64,000 nt of DNA from Streptomyces sp. NBC_01233 (GTDB lineage: Bacteria; Actinomycetota; Actinomycetes; Streptomycetales; Streptomycetaceae). Below the pieces are notes generated by a model. That model saw only the letters and a program-made list of their open reading frames with translations. It searched no databases and had not been told where the DNA came from. Numbering within the stretch: position 1 is the stretch's first letter; each line of letters opens with the position of its first letter. Positions 35,948 to 44,700 of this stretch are shown here, piece by piece. Both the position numbers and the translations under genes were made by a program. The stretch lies in the NCBI RefSeq assembly GCF_035989305.1, contig NZ_CP108514.1, positions 930,001-994,000 of the forward strand, in the 5' to 3' direction.

Positions 35948-35963
35948 ATTGAACGTGTTCAAT
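35948..35963. promoter_or_regulatory. ATTGAACGTGTTCAAT operator without an adjacent regulator
   Basis: A 7-bp perfect inverted repeat (ATTGAAC / GTTCAAT) around GT. It overlaps the -10-like CATAAT on the minus strand and lies 13 bp upstream of the membrane gene's ATG. Confidence 0.75.
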
Positions 35964-36011
35964 TATGGGAATCGTAGCACCTGCCAGGACGACCCCGGAT
36001 CCCTGAAACAC

Positions 36012-36046
36012 CCCCGGGCCGACGGTCGTTGACCGTCGGCCCGGGG
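36012..36046. terminator. Strong 16-bp stem terminator
   Basis: 36012-36027 pairs perfectly with 36031-36046 around a GTT loop. It lies downstream of the phospholipase D gene (minus strand), whose stop is 86 bp away. No clear T tract. Confidence 0.8.
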
Positions 36047-36131
36047 CATGCCGCAGGGTGCTGTCGCCCCCCTGGGTGGTTCTTGCGGAGCAGACCTGGA
36101 GGAGGCCATGCCCCCTGGCGCAGGAAGGCCG

Positions 36132-37739
36132 TCAGCCCTGGCAGAGGCCGCGGGCGTAGTCGTACGTCGCGGTGGCCTGGGAGTACCGCCACTGCGGGTC
36201 CAGCAGGTCGCTCTTCAGCTGTCCGGCCGCCGCCGGGCTCTCTACGACGTAACCGAAGTCCTGCAGCCAGGACGGGTACAGGTTCTTGGAGCCGATGTAG
36301 AAGGCCGATCCGTCGACGGAGACCAGCTTGTGGTGCTGGGCGTACGGCTTGCCGTCCGCCCAGGTCGGCTGATCGGAAGCACGGAACGTCGCCAGCTGGA
36401 GGTTCTCGCACAGGGCCGTCCGCGCCCGGCCGCCGTCACCGGTCAGGGCCGTCACCCGGCCGCGCAGGGCGTCGCTCACCTCGGAGAGCGACTTGATCTG
36501 CGAGTAGCCGCCGCTGCCGATGGTGCCGCGGTTCGCCGGGTCGCTCACGACGATGCGGACCTTCACCCCGGAGACGAGCTTCGCGGCGAGGGCGTCGTAG
36601 AGGCGTACGTCGTAGCGGGGCAGCGGCGGGCACGTGGCGTGCACGTCCTGCTGGGAGATCTCGATGTGCGAGGTCGCGCTGGAGACCAGGGCGCGCAGGG
36701 CGCTCTCCTCCGGGTTGACGGTGTCGTAGTCCCGGTCGGCGTTCGTCCTGTCGTACACCCCGATCCCGCACCTGGTGTCGCCGGCCGTGGGCAGGACCGG
36801 GCGGAAGGCCGAGGTGGGGTCACTCTGGCGGATGCCCACGCCGAGCCCTCCGACGGCGAGCGCGGGCACGTTCCCCCCGCCTTCCGGGGAGGCGGGCCGG
36901 GGCAGGGAGGGCATGCAGTCCGCGCCGGGCGAGGCGGCGAACCAGACCGAGCTCCAGCTGCTCTTGTTGCGGCAGGTCCAGTCCCAGAGGGAGTCCAGGT
37001 AGCGTCCCGCGGAGCCCGCGGCGGGCCCGGACAGCGCGAGGTCGACGTCGCTCACCGGGTGGGAGGTCTCGAGGTAGTCGTCCTTCCAGCTGTTGATGCC
37101 GCCGGTGATCACCGAACTGCCGTCCACCACGACCAGCTTGGAGTGGTTCCAGGAGAAGGCGGTCTTCGAGGTGGTCATCGAGGCCACGTTGAGCGTGATG
37201 TTGCCCGAGGCGGCGGGGCCGAGCTTCGCGAGCAGTTCGTCGCGGTACGACGACGGGATCACCGTGGAGTGGTAGATGGGCGCGGCGCCGACCAGGATCC
37301 GCACCTTCAGCCGGTTGCCCTTCTGGGCGGATTCCCTGAGGCCCGCGACGATCGCCTCCTGGTAGCCGCCGTTGGGGAAGGGCGCCAGCGTCGATATGTC
37401 CACCGTTTCCCGGGCGCCGGCGATGTCCTGGCGCATCTTCTCCAGGAGACGGCGGGATCCGGGCCGGTCGGTGCACGTGGCGTCGCCCCAGCAGCCGGGC
37501 GTCTGGAGGAGCCAGTCGGCGCCGCCGGGGGTGGAGGAGCCGAGCCGGTTGCCGGAGGTGCGTTCCCATACCGAGCCCTCCAGGCCCGGGGAGACCTGAC
37601 GCAGGGTCTGCTCGACCGAGTCCAGGTGCGGTGTGGGCGCGTCCGCGGCAGACGCGGGGGCGGTGGCGCCGAGGAGGGAGAAGCCGAGCGCGAGGGCCGA
37701 GGTGGAGACGAGGGCCGTCGTACGGACGGTGCGTGCCAA
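36132..37739 (-). CDS. Secreted phospholipase D
   Basis: A 535-residue extracellular enzyme that hydrolyses or transphosphatidylates phospholipids. The N-terminal ~32 residues are a Sec signal peptide ([27 protein letters not shown]). Two HKD motifs make the active site: [20 protein letters not shown] (first, at about 200) and [19 protein letters not shown] (second, at about 470). Each HxK is followed by a serine in place of the typical spacing, as in Streptomyces PLDs. The length is typical of the Streptomyces family. It is followed by a strong terminator. Confidence 0.95.
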   Translation of the reverse strand: MARTVRTTALVSTSALALGFSLLGATAPASAADAPTPHLDSVEQTLRQVSPGLEGSVWERTSGNRLGSSTPGGADWLLQTPGCWGDATCTDRPGSRRLLEKMRQDIAGARETVDISTLAPFPNGGYQEAIVAGLRESAQKGNRLKVRILVGAAPIYHSTVIPSSYRDELLAKLGPAASGNITLNVASMTTSKTAFSWNHSKLVVVDGSSVITGGINSWKDDYLETSHPVSDVDLALSGPAAGSAGRYLDSLWDWTCRNKSSWSSVWFAASPGADCMPSLPRPASPEGGGNVPALAVGGLGVGIRQSDPTSAFRPVLPTAGDTRCGIGVYDRTNADRDYDTVNPEESALRALVSSATSHIEISQQDVHATCPPLPRYDVRLYDALAAKLVSGVKVRIVVSDPANRGTIGSGGYSQIKSLSEVSDALRGRVTALTGDGGRARTALCENLQLATFRASDQPTWADGKPYAQHHKLVSVDGSAFYIGSKNLYPSWLQDFGYVVESPAAAGQLKSDLLDPQWRYSQATATYDYARGLCQG

Positions 37740-37905
37740 TGTGGTTCCTTGACTGGGGGGTGGCTCTGGCCGGGAGCGTGGTCGGCCACACCTCCGACCT
37801 TGATCAACTCCCGCAAGTTACCAGCACGTAGCCCTCTGTTCACCCGCCTCGGGCGAGTTCCGGCCACCCGAAGCCGAACCGCCCGCCGACCGCCCGGCCC
37901 CCGGG

Positions 37906-38771
37906 TCAGAGCGGCGGCGAGTCCGTCATCAGGGAGGCGAACCAGGCGTTGTACGCGACCCGGCGGGGACAGCCGGCGGCGGAACGCGGAGTGGCCCGGC
38001 AGCCATCGGGGCGGCGCTCACCGTGGCCGTCGCCTCCTCGGCGCGCGGGCTCCGGGCCGAGGGCGGCGGACACCTGGGCGAGTCGGCAGTCGGGCAGCGC
38101 GTCCCGGTTGGCCGGATTGCGGAAGGAGTGCTTGCCGTCATCTGCCTGGACCCCGTGGGTGCCGGTGGTCCACCGGGCGGGGCCGGCCATCCCCTGGTGG
38201 CGCAGCACGGACGCGGCGAGCCGGCCCGGCTGTGCGGCGCCGAGGCGGTCGCGCAGGCAGGCAGCGAGCCGTTTCCCGGCGTCCGCCGGCAGGTCGGTGT
38301 CCCCGAGCGCGGGCAGCAGGAGGAGCAACCGGGTGCCGGGGTCGGTGGTGGTGCCGCCGGGCAGGCCGTTGTCGGCGGTGCGGACCAGCTCGGGCCAGGA
38401 CAGGCCCGGGCCCCGCCAGTGGCCGGCATCGCGGGCGAGGACTTCCGCGTCGTCCCATTCGGGGTGGTGAGCCACGTAGTCGACACCGGCGTCGTCGTCG
38501 GCGTTCTCGTACACGACGTGCAGGCGGAGTCCGCCCGCCACGGGAACGGTGAACACGGGCCCGTCCTCTGCGGCCCACAACCGACGTGCGAAGGCCCGGG
38601 AGGCGACCGGGCGTAGGGCCCGAGCCAGGAGCGGGGCGCCCTGCCCCGCAGACACGCGCTCAGGTGCTCCCACCAGAACAGCTGCTCGTCGAGGAGTTCC
38701 GGACGGTGGGCGAAGGGCCGACTGTCGTGGACGGACAGGCGGGCCGGATGCAGATCGGGGCGCAAGGACAC
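37906..38771 (-). pseudogene. Frameshifted hypothetical gene, paralogue of 40259-40981
   Basis: The N-terminal part is in one frame from GTG at 38771: LSVHDSRPFAHRPELLDEQLFWWEHLSA. The reading must then change frame near 38640 to APLLARALRPVASRAFARRLWAAEDGPVFTVPVAGGLRLHVVYENADDDAGVDYVAHHPEWDDAEVLA and on to TWPELVRTADNGLPGG, ending ...FASLMTDSPPL. The same order (FW..L.MC; W.VFRVPA.DG; GIDYLL; LTWHELVRLAD; LLLVLPLL.D.D) is present in the gene at 40259-40981. A single frameshift disables it, or it is a sequencing error. Family and function unknown. Confidence 0.72.
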
Positions 38772-38908
38772 CCCACATTGTGCAGGGCGGCACTCGCCCG
38801 GAAGGGCCGGCCGGCGCAGATCCTCAGGCTCTCCGCCACGACCCGACCGTGTTGATCGCCGCGATGAACGAATGACTGCGGGACGCCCCTGGCTGCGATC
38901 ACGCGACG

Positions 38909-39097
38909 GTGAACGTCCGGGATCTCGACGTAAAGCCGCTGATCGCCCGCCGGGGCACCAGGCATGACGCGGGACTCGGCGCCCAACGCCGGGTCGTGGA
39001 GCGAGCATTCGCCCACGTGCACCGCTTCCGCCGCCTGCGGATCCGCTGGGAGATACGCGATGACATCCACGAAGCCTTCCTCGCCCTCTCCCGGTAG
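38909..39097 (+). mobile_element. IS5-type transposase C-terminal remnant
   Basis: A 62-codon fragment reads RRGTRHDAGLGAQRRVVERAFAHVHRFRRLRIRWEIRDDIHEAFLALSR. Broken down: RRGTRHDAGLG, VVERAFAHVHRFRRLRIRWE and DIHEAFLAL match the last part of IS5-family DDE transposases (VVERTFAWLHQFRRLRIRYE type, with the catalytic E in VVERAF). The N-terminal two-thirds, the stop-proximal Leu-Ala-Cys stretch and the terminal inverted repeats are missing. The element is dead. GTG at 38909 is not a functional start. Confidence 0.85.
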
Positions 39098-39144
39098 GAG
39101 TGTCAGGACTGGAACGGCTTGCGTTGACGGCCCGGCGGCCGACG

Positions 39145-39891
39145 TCAGGTTGGCTTGCGCCACACGGAGATGTGCTTCGCACAGTCCTGGGTGAACGGCG
39201 CCCCGTCCCAGCCCGCGACGCGACGTTCCAGCTCGAGCCCGGCGATCCGTGCCATCAGGTCGAGCTCTGCCGGCCAGGCGTAGCGGTGCCGGGAGTTGTC
39301 GCGGCGGTAGCGGCCGTCGTCGTCGTCGCCGTCGCGGGTGAAGTGGTGCGAGACGAGAATCTGCTCGACGAGGTCGAAGGTGTCGAAGCCGAGATGCCCT
39401 TCGGAGACGTCGAAGGGCACCGCGACCTGCCCGGGCGGCAGGAAGCGCAGCGGCGGCACGCCGAGCTCGATGACGAACCGGCCGCCGGGCGACAGGTGAC
39501 GTGCGGCGTTGCGGAAGCACTCGACCTGCTCGTCCTGCGTGAGCAGGTTCGTGATGGTGTTGTAGACGAGATAGACCAGGGTGAACTCGCCGGGAACGAC
39601 GGTGGTGGCCATGTCCCCGATGACTACCGGGAGCATGTCCTCGTCGATCTTGCGCCGCAGCACCGCTGCCATGTGCTCGGACAGTTCGATGCCCACGACC
39701 GGCACGCCGCGTTCCCGGAGCGGGACGCCCACTCGTCCGGTCCCGATGGCGAACTCCAGCGCCCGGCCGTCTCCGACGAGCTCGGCGAGGAAGGCGAGAG
39801 TCGGTCCGAGGACGGCGGCCGAGGACGTCTCGGCCTCCTCGGCGTCGTAGCGGTCGGCGGTCGCACGGGTCCACAGCTCACTGCTCGTCAC
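39145..39891 (-). CDS. SAM-dependent class I methyltransferase
   Basis: A 248-residue Rossmann-fold methyltransferase. The SAM loop (motif I) is ALEFAIGTGRVGVPL; motif II is VVGIELSEHMAAVLR, and a later VYNTITNLLTQDEQVECFRNAARHL carries the D/N-helix typical of the family. The first residues VTSSELWTRATADRYDAEEA match Streptomyces homologues, so I take the GTG at 39891; an upstream in-frame GTG at 39945 adds 18 residues. Substrate unknown. It lies between two dead genes and looks intact. Confidence 0.85.
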   Translation of the reverse strand: MTSSELWTRATADRYDAEEAETSSAAVLGPTLAFLAELVGDGRALEFAIGTGRVGVPLRERGVPVVGIELSEHMAAVLRRKIDEDMLPVVIGDMATTVVPGEFTLVYLVYNTITNLLTQDEQVECFRNAARHLSPGGRFVIELGVPPLRFLPPGQVAVPFDVSEGHLGFDTFDLVEQILVSHHFTRDGDDDDGRYRRDNSRHRYAWPAELDLMARIAGLELERRVAGWDGAPFTQDCAKHISVWRKPT

Positions 39892-40104
39892 GGGCGGCCA
39901 CTTTGCCGGGTACCGAGGGGCACTGTCGACGCATTTACCTTCCACCGGCTCCGATCACACGGTTCGGGGCGCACGGTCACGGCAGTGGTGCGGTCGTTCT
40001 CCTCGGCGCAGCGTGCACCGCCCACAGCTCGTCGTCGACTTCCCGTGGCTTCGGCCGAGTGAAGCCGTCTCGGCATGCCACAAGATCAGATAGCGTGCGC
40101 GGCT

Positions 40105-40422
40105 ATGGGTGAGCTGATCGTGATCAGGCACGGCCAGACCGAGTGGAGCCTGTCGGGACAGCACGCGGGCCGGACCGACGTTCCGCTGACCGGCGTGGGC
40201 GAGGCTGCGGCCAGGGCTCTTGCTCCGAGGCTGGCCCGCCGCCGTCTCGTCGCCGTCCTCAGCAGCCCGCTGAGCCGCGCCATGCGGACGGCCGAGCTGG
40301 CCGGCCTGACCGGCGCCAAGCCCGATCCATGCTGGAGCAGCGGCGTCGGCCCGTCTCCTGGCTGCCGCTCAGCGGCGACCCCCATGTGGGATCGTGTCGC
40401 GATCCTCTCGTCAGGCGGGTGA
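40105..40422 (+). pseudogene. Truncated histidine phosphatase (phosphoglycerate mutase-like)
   Basis: It starts correctly: MGELIVIRHGQTEWSLSGQHAGRTDVPLTGVGEAAARALAPRL, with the catalytic RHGQTEW. It continues to SSPLSRAMRTAELAGLT at about residue 72. Homology then ends near 40325: the sequence AKPDPCWSSGVGPSPGC is not phosphatase, and the second catalytic His region is absent. The 3' part of this region belongs to the oppositely oriented gene at 40259-40981. Two genes have been fused 3' to 3', most likely by a deletion. Non-functional. Confidence 0.75.
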
Positions 40423-40981
40423 GCAGGTGCTCCACGGTGTGAGGGGCGGCGTTCCGCGGCACCCCGGCCGAAGTCAGGGCGGAGCCGAGCCTTGCCGGCG
40501 CTTCCTCCGGCACGTCCGGATCCGTCAGGAGGGGAAGGACCAGCAGGAGGCGGGCGGCCGTGTCCTCGACGCCTTCGGCGCCGGGGGGCGGGGTATCGGC
40601 GAGGCGGACCAGTTCGTGCCAGGTCAGCCCGGTCCCCGAGAGGTCTCCTTCCCAGCTGGCGATCTGCTGGGCGTGAGCCCCGCCTGGACGGGTGAGGAGG
40701 TAGTCGATGCCGTACTCGCCGACCATGTTGCGGAAGATCACCACAGCTCCGGAACCGTCTTCGGCCGGCACCCGGAACACGGGCCAGCGTTCGGGATCGA
40801 AGAGGACCTCGGACATGGCATCGGTATCGGCGCCGTCATCGCCGAACCACTCCGGGACAGGATGCGCGGCACTCGACCCATCGGCGCACATCTCCAGGAG
40901 GTAGTTCGACCAGAAGCCGCGGCGCGTCAGCAGTGACTCGCCCGCAACCAGAGGGCCGTCGTCGTATCCCTTGATCAGCAC
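40259..40981 (-). CDS. Hypothetical protein, truncated paralogue of 37906-38771
   Basis: A 240-codon frame from GTG at 40981: VLIKGYDDGPLVAGESLLTRRGFWSNYLLEMCADG. Middle landmarks are PVFRVPAEDGSGAVVIFRNM, GIDYLLTRPGG, LTWHELVRLADTP and LLLVLPLLTDPDVPEEAP. They match the frameshifted paralogue at 38 kb. After about residue 187 (THTVEHLLTRLTRGSRH) the sequence becomes Arg/Ser-rich and antisense to the histidine phosphatase, so the true C terminus is probably lost. Possibly still translated; function unknown. Confidence 0.6.
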   Translation of the reverse strand: MLIKGYDDGPLVAGESLLTRRGFWSNYLLEMCADGSSAAHPVPEWFGDDGADTDAMSEVLFDPERWPVFRVPAEDGSGAVVIFRNMVGEYGIDYLLTRPGGAHAQQIASWEGDLSGTGLTWHELVRLADTPPPGAEGVEDTAARLLLVLPLLTDPDVPEEAPARLGSALTSAGVPRNAAPHTVEHLLTRLTRGSRHDPTWGSPLSGSQETGRRRCSSMDRAWRRSGRPARPSAWRGSAGC

Positions 40982-41120
40982 CCCTGGATCCTGTCACCAG
41001 CCACTGACACGGTCGATCCGGGATCAGTACGCGCCGGGTGAACATTCGGTCCGCGTCGCGATGAGTATGGGCTCCGCCGCCGGTCTACCCTTCAGACCCA
41101 TCGCCCCGAAGGAGCGGCAG

Positions 41121-41723
41121 ATGACGCATCCGACGACTCTCGACCTCGGACCACAGGCCCGGATCGTGGCCCGTCTCGCGGCAGGTGTACCGGACGCCCG
41201 GCTCGCCGACCCGACGCCCTGCCCCGAGTACGCGGTCAGCGTCCTGCTGCATCACCTCACGGGCCTCGCCGTCGCCTTCCGCGACGCCGCCCGCAAGGAC
41301 CTGGGCCCCACGACCGACACGGCTCCCGACCCGGCCGCGTCCTCCCTGCCCGCCGACTGGCGCGAGGAACTGCCCCGGGTCCTCGGCGAGCTGGCCGAGG
41401 CCTGGAGGGATCCTGCCGCCTGGACCGGTATGACCCGCGCGGGCGGCGTGGACCTACCCGGTGAAATCGCGGGTGCGGTGGCTGCCGACGAACTGGTTGT
41501 TCATGGCTGGGACCTGGCCCGGGCCACCGGCCAGGAGTACGCACCGGACCAGGCCGCGCTGCGCGCCTCGCATGCGTTCCTCCTGGCGGCCGCCGAGGAC
41601 GAGAGCCGCGGCGGGGGCATCTTCGGCCCCGTCGTGCCTGTACCCGACGACGCCCCGCTACTGGACCGGGCAGTCGGGCTGAGCGGGCGCGATCCGGGTT
41701 GGACGCCTCCGACGTCCCCATGA
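41121..41723 (+). CDS. TIGR03086-type protein (DinB-like, maleylpyruvate isomerase N-fold)
   Basis: A 200-residue four-helix DinB-fold protein. Metal-binding histidines are likely in VSVLLHHLTGLAVAF and in VVHGWDLARATGQEY; the middle reads DLPGEIAGAVAADELVVHG, the TIGR03086 pattern. Related proteins use mycothiol or bind a divalent metal. GAAGGAG at 41107-41113 supports the ATG at 41121 and rejects the longer frame upstream. It is single and followed by a transposase remnant. Confidence 0.88.
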   Translation: MTHPTTLDLGPQARIVARLAAGVPDARLADPTPCPEYAVSVLLHHLTGLAVAFRDAARKDLGPTTDTAPDPAASSLPADWREELPRVLGELAEAWRDPAAWTGMTRAGGVDLPGEIAGAVAADELVVHGWDLARATGQEYAPDQAALRASHAFLLAAAEDESRGGGIFGPVVPVPDDAPLLDRAVGLSGRDPGWTPPTSP

Positions 41724-41908
41724 CAGAGGCCATCGTGTGTGGCGCTTCTTGTACCGCTGCTCGTCGAACACGGGTGGCCGCCCGCCTCCGCACGAGCCCG
41801 TGCGGAGGCGGGCGGCAACGCACGTCGGCGCTCAGGTGCAGCTTGCCGGTGAACCCGCCGCACGAGCGGCCCAGGCCCTCACCGCCCGCGGCGGCCCAGT
41901 AGCGCGCA
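41724..41908 (-). mobile_element. Remnant of an IS5-type transposase with an internal deletion
   Basis: On the minus strand, 41905-41824 reads AAAGGEGLGRSCGGFTGKLHLSADVRC, which is the GRSxGGFTTKLHLSADxRC block of DDE transposases. After a perfect 18-bp stem hairpin (41777-41816) a second block in another frame gives PVFDEQRYKKRHTMAS, like the later FDxxRYKKRHTVER block. The intervening ~100 residues are gone. The element is dead and lacks terminal repeats. Confidence 0.8.
41777..41816. terminator. Perfect 18-bp stem hairpin inside the transposase remnant
   Basis: 41777-41794 pairs with 41799-41816, loop AGCC. It lies 54 bp downstream of the TIGR03086 stop and can serve as its terminator. 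Confidence 0.7.
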
Positions 41909-42219
41909 TCTGGACCTGCCTCGGGCGGGCGGCGACCACTGGCGGGTGCTGGCGGGTGCTGGCGGGTGCTGGCGATGGTGGGATTCCCGGAGGGAGACGG
42001 CTGCCCCCGGGCGCTCGCCGAAGGCCAGGCCGACGCCGGGGCGGCGAAAAGCCTGGCGCGCGGGGCCGACGGGACCGGGTAACGTCTTTGTCATGTTCTT
42101 CCAGACACAGATTTACGAGTGAGAGCGTGAGGGGCCCCTGCTGACGTCCTTCGACATCACCGCACCCGTCCCCCACCGATGAATCCGTAGATCACTTCAC
42201 ATCACCACCGGGAGAACCC
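41909..42219. other. Gene-free region with a 10-bp tandem repeat
   Basis: No gene is seen. GGCGGGTGCT is repeated at 41941-41950, 41951-41960 and 41961-41970, with a partial fourth copy starting at 41971. Further on, an AT-richer patch (42090-42125) may be the promoter of the DUF6243 gene. Confidence 0.6.
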
Positions 42220-42435
42220 GTGACCGACAGCAAGAACATCAACAACCCCGTGGGTCAGGGCGGCGGCCAGCGCAAGAAGCTGTCCCGCGCCGAACGGCAG
42301 AACAACGGTCCGCACCGCAACCTCGACCGCCGGGGTGCAGCCGACCAGAAGGCGGAGCTGGTGCGCAAGATGCGCGAGAAGGCCGGCGCAGCTGAGGGCG
42401 CCGGGCAGGCGGGCGACGACACCGCACAGAGCTGA
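42220..42435 (+). CDS. DUF6243 family small protein
   Basis: A 71-residue basic protein: TDSKNINNPVGQGGGQRKKLSRAERQNNGPHRNLDRRGAADQKAELVRKMREKAGA (parts: NNPVGQGGGQRKKLSRAERQ, AELVRKMREK). It is unstructured at the start and helical at the end, matching the DUF6243 type found across Streptomyces. GTG at 42220 has GGGAG 5 nt upstream. Function unknown; the Lys/Arg content suggests nucleic-acid contact. Confidence 0.8.
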   Translation: MTDSKNINNPVGQGGGQRKKLSRAERQNNGPHRNLDRRGAADQKAELVRKMREKAGAAEGAGQAGDDTAQS

Positions 42436-42663
42436 CGCACAGCCGCCGCAGGGCGGCACCGCACGGGGCAGCCGCAGATTCGGCAGCCCCGTCACCGCCA
42501 CCACGCCGAGCCGCACCAGCAGCTCAGCGCGTTACCGTGCCCAGCCCGGGCGACACCGCATCTGAGGGCCGTCCCGCAGGTCACTGCGCCCACTGATGGA
42601 AGCAGACTCCCGCCCGTCCGTCGGGCCACCACCCATGCCGGACCATGAGAGGGGCAGTGCGGG

Positions 42664-43857
42664 TCAGGCGTGGGGTCCCACCGTGACCTTGCCGAGCGTG
42701 AGGTGCGCAGTTCCCTCGAACAGGGCGCCCGTACGTGCCACCTGTTCGTCCAGTGCACGGCGGTTGGCCGCGTTCAGTCGGGCCACCGGTTCCACGGTGA
42801 GCGCGATGCGGCGGCCCGTACGTCGCTGGTGCCAGACACCGGCGACCGTGCCGTCGACCAGGAGGACGGGGTAGTTGCCGGCCTGGCCGCCGGCCAGGGC
42901 CCGGGTGGCCGCAGAGCCGGAGAAGAACAGTTCGCGGGGGCGGCAGGCGACGACGTACGCGTCGAAGTAGGGCAGCAGTCTCAGGCCACGCGCGGGTTCG
43001 TCCGGGAAGGCGGTGTCGCCGGCGGCGACCCATGCGCGGCCGGGCGCACAGGCCACGGCCTCGATGCGGTCCTTCTCGGCGAGGGAGGCGAAGAGCGCGG
43101 CGGCCCAGCCCTTGGGGGCGGCGAGCCAGGCGGCGAAGTCTTCGGCGGTGGCGGGTCCGTAGGCGCGCAGGTAGCGGTTCACCAGCTCGTGCAGCGAGCG
43201 GGCGGGAGAGGCAGGGGCGCAGTCGGGATTGGTGTACGTGACCTTGCGGCCCCGATCGCGGCCGAACGCCAGCACTCCGCGCTGCGCGGCGGTGTGCGTG
43301 ACCTGGCGCCAGCGCGGCCACAGCGTCTGGAAGGCGGGCATGACCGGGTCCGCGGCCCAGGAACCGGTCCGTGCCACGATCGCCTCGGTGAGCTCGTCCA
43401 CCGTCAGTTCGGCGCCGGTGAGCGCGTCGGCGATCGCTGCGAGCACCTCGTCCGTCTGGGCCGCCGTCATCCGGGCTTCTGGGCTCAAGGTGCTGGGGCG
43501 GGCGGGCAGAGCGGAGAGGGCCCCGGTCCACCAGGGCAGGTCCTGGGCAGGCAGCAGATGGATGGTGCCGCGCGGCCCGAAGGTCTTGACCAGCGCGGCC
43601 GGTCGCCCTCCCGGGCCCTGCCCGCGGGCCGGACCGGGTCCGCCGGTCAGCGCGTCGCGTACGTCGGTGCGGGTCGCGCCGTCCAGGCGCAGCGCGATGG
43701 AGAGTTCCGCCGCGGACATCACCTGGGCGTGTGCGCCGAGCATCCGCCCGGCGATGTCGGCGGGCGAGGTACCGGCGGTCGTGGCAGGGGTGAGGAGTCC
43801 TTGCCGGTCCATCCGGCGGGCGTTCGCGGCGGTCCAGGACACCGGGATCGACTGCAT
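42664..43857 (-). CDS. Winged-helix DNA-binding protein of the AlkZ-like (HTH_42) family
   Basis: A 397-residue protein of the winged-helix repeat family (PF06224, tandem winged helices). Landmarks: ARRMDRQGLLTPA, GRMLGAHAQVMSAAELSIALRL, VKTFGPRGTIHLLPAQDLPWW, LRAYGPATAEDFAAWL, PRELFFSGSAATRALAGGQAGNYPVLLVDGTVAGVWHQRR. AlkZ/YcaQ members are DNA glycosylases that open interstrand cross-links and use a Q-x-Q motif; I cannot see it here, so glycosylase activity is not assured. Length typical. Single gene. Confidence 0.85.
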   Translation of the reverse strand: MQSIPVSWTAANARRMDRQGLLTPATTAGTSPADIAGRMLGAHAQVMSAAELSIALRLDGATRTDVRDALTGGPGPARGQGPGGRPAALVKTFGPRGTIHLLPAQDLPWWTGALSALPARPSTLSPEARMTAAQTDEVLAAIADALTGAELTVDELTEAIVARTGSWAADPVMPAFQTLWPRWRQVTHTAAQRGVLAFGRDRGRKVTYTNPDCAPASPARSLHELVNRYLRAYGPATAEDFAAWLAAPKGWAAALFASLAEKDRIEAVACAPGRAWVAAGDTAFPDEPARGLRLLPYFDAYVVACRPRELFFSGSAATRALAGGQAGNYPVLLVDGTVAGVWHQRRTGRRIALTVEPVARLNAANRRALDEQVARTGALFEGTAHLTLGKVTVGPHA

Positions 43858-44045
43858 GGGGCCACGCTACGTCTCGCCGGGCAGGACCGGGGCCGGCAGC
43901 GCACCGAATGCCGCCGCGCGGCGGGGCGCCTGACGCCTCATCCGGGTGGAGTCTTTCCTCCTGTCGGGGATCGCTACTGGTCACATGGGGTGAAAGGATC
44001 GCGTGGCTCGTTTCCCGGCACCGGGTGGGAAGCGTTGATGGGGAT

Positions 44046-44471
44046 GTGAGTACCTCAAACACCGCCCCGATACTGCCCGCCGCTCTCGCGCCCCTGGCCC
44101 TTCCCACCGTGCACGACTCGGGCGCTGACACCGCGCCCTGCGGCATAGTCGTCCACTCCTGCACCACCCTCGGCGCCACTCTGGTCGTCGGCCTCAGCGG
44201 GGAGATCGACCACTTCAGTGCCGCCCCGCTGCGGACGCTCCTGGCCTCGGCGGCCGACGACGGCTACACCGGCCTGGTACTGGACGCCTCCCGCGTCACC
44301 TTCGCCGACTCCGCCTTCCTGGCCGTCCTCGAATGGTGGCCCCGGCACGGACGCCGCCTCAGGCTCGCGAACCGCTCCCGGGCCGTGGAACGCCTCCTGC
44401 ACGCGGCCGCCGCGGCGACGCAGCAGCCGGCCCAGACTGTCGTCTCACTGACGGCGCAGGCGACGTTATGA
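44046..44471 (+). CDS. STAS-domain (anti-anti-sigma-like) protein
   Basis: A 141-residue protein. After ~35 unstructured residues, the STAS fold runs from GATLVVGLSGEIDHFSAAPLRTLLASA to LVLDASRVTFADSAFLAVLEWWPRHGRRLRLANRS. The phosphorylatable serine is in ADSAFL, as in SpoIIAA-type regulators. Streptomyces has many such proteins acting on SigB/SigF-type switches; no partner is adjacent. GTG at 44046 is the best in-frame start, with a weak ribosome site. Its stop overlaps the start of the next small gene (ATGA). Confidence 0.82.
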   Translation: MSTSNTAPILPAALAPLALPTVHDSGADTAPCGIVVHSCTTLGATLVVGLSGEIDHFSAAPLRTLLASAADDGYTGLVLDASRVTFADSAFLAVLEWWPRHGRRLRLANRSRAVERLLHAAAAATQQPAQTVVSLTAQATL

Positions 44472-44638
44472 CGTTCATACTCCTGACCTGCACTCCGATG
44501 CTCGCGGCAGTCCTCCTGCTGTACGGGGACCGCTGTGAGCCGCGGAACCGCCGCCCTACCCAGCCACCTCCGATCACACCTCCCAGAACCCTGATCCACT
44601 GCCCCCTGGCGCCCCCGGTCTTCGGCGCGATGGCGTAA
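44468..44638 (+). CDS. 56-residue membrane peptide coupled to the STAS gene
   Basis: ATG at 44468 overlaps the STAS stop by 4 nt. The product begins MTFILLTCTPMLAAVLLLYGDRC, a clear membrane helix, then a Pro-rich tail. It has no recognisable family. Coupled translation is the main support. Confidence 0.5.
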   Translation: MTFILLTCTPMLAAVLLLYGDRCEPRNRRPTQPPPITPPRTLIHCPLAPPVFGAMA

Positions 44639-44700
44639 CCCCGGTCAGGGGGGCCCGCGATGGCCGCGGGTCCCCCTGCGGGCTGGGCAATTGCCTCCGG

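Noticed and set aside
36029..36110. A small gene opposite the phospholipase D 3' region
   Set aside because: The stretch is a terminator stem and flanks. The products are Arg/Pro-rich.
37740..37905. PHO-box-like GTTCACC upstream of phospholipase D
   Set aside because: Only one half-unit is seen at 37838; a PhoP box needs at least two adjacent repeats.
38660..39874. A minus-strand open frame across the transposase remnant and methyltransferase
   Set aside because: It is a frame shadow of the methyltransferase; it has no SAM motif in its own frame.
42580..44179. A 532-codon minus-strand frame across the winged-helix gene
   Set aside because: Arg-rich shadow of the winged-helix gene in another frame.
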